Below are positions 34,565-34,687 of a stretch of 34,687 nucleotides of DNA, one piece after another. The stretch lies in the NCBI GenBank assembly GCA_019429105.1, contig JAHYJE010000032.1, forward strand, positions 1-34,687, given 5' to 3'. The position numbers were made by a program, and so were the translations under genes. The notes beneath the pieces are model-generated. The model saw nothing but the letters and a program-made list of their open reading frames with translations, had not been told where the DNA came from and ran no database searches. The stretch is from Syntrophobacterales bacterium (GTDB taxonomy: Bacteria; Desulfobacterota; Syntrophia; Syntrophales; UBA5619). Position 1 is the first letter of the stretch; each line of letters begins with the position of its first letter.

Positions 34565-34687
34565 GCACGGCCACAGAAAATGGTGGACAAATAATCTGAT
34601 TTAGCCAAGAAGGGTGAGGGGAAGTAAAAGGAGCCCCCTCGCGTTTCTTGACCGATTCGATGAAGGGACTCCTGCCCAGAGAAAGGC
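34565..34687. mobile_element. Probable insertion-sequence end interrupting the aarF-like gene
   Basis: Coding similarity to AarF stops abruptly at about 34561 and the remaining bases do not continue the gene in any frame. On the plus strand a frame near the window end opens with ATGAAGGGACTCCTGCCC (MKGLLPRER), which could be the start of a transposase. The family cannot be named and no inverted repeat is confirmed, because the window ends here. Confidence 0.3.

Overview
The window looks like a chromosome segment from an anaerobic deltaproteobacterium (Desulfobacterota), most likely a Syntrophales-type organism. This is an inference from gene content: an eight-haem periplasmic cytochrome c, a rubrerythrin-like protein, two crotonases, an AMP-forming acyl-CoA ligase beside a branched-chain-type ABC importer, and a queA-tgt-yajC-secD-secF block. 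No rRNA or tRNA gene and no CRISPR array is visible.

Layout. (1) 1-7050 is an accessory island. It opens with the end of a transposase whose frame is broken at an A7 run. This abuts the C-terminal part of a type IIG restriction-modification enzyme. A frameshifted gene and an intact AlbA_2/HATPase protein follow. Then comes a tight three-gene cassette: an Hsp70-like ATPase with C-terminal TPRs, a compact UvrD-like superfamily I helicase, and a small protein with a SeqA-N-like ribbon-helix-helix. I do not recognise this cassette as a named system, and it is the best candidate here for something undescribed. (2) 7051-7850 is mostly non-coding and ends in a strong sigma70-like promoter. (3) 7852-10371 holds rmlB/rfbB overlapping a crotonase, then a rubrerythrin-like gene. 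(4) 10420-12568 holds a palindromic repeat and an ABC-F ATPase. (5) 12763-14121 is an octaheme cytochrome of the OTR type. (6) 14518-17106 pairs a soluble PRC/MgtE_N/CBS protein with an NRAMP-related transporter whose metal-site motifs are altered. The pair is probably involved in Mg2+ or another divalent cation.

(7) 17107-23484 (minus strand) is a housekeeping operon: queA, tgt, yajC, secD, secF, a DUF456 gene and lepB. It couples queuosine tRNA modification with protein export and signal-peptide removal. (8) 24022-31961 (plus strand) is livM, livH, a substrate-binding protein, livG, livF, an acyl-CoA ligase and a second crotonase. This reads as uptake, CoA activation and the start of beta-oxidation of a carboxylic acid, or as amino-acid import linked to acyl-CoA metabolism. 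(9) 31962-34687 is decayed: a small DUF-type gene whose start lies inside a palindromic repeat, remnants of a second AlbA/HATPase gene, a truncated lpxR-like gene next to 23-bp direct repeats, and a 5'-truncated aarF/ubiB-like gene.

A palindromic element occurs twice in inverted orientation (14246-14378 and 32584-32759). The two copies differ by a matched pair of complementary insertions, one in each arm. Both ends of the window therefore show mobile-element erosion around a conserved metabolic and secretion core.
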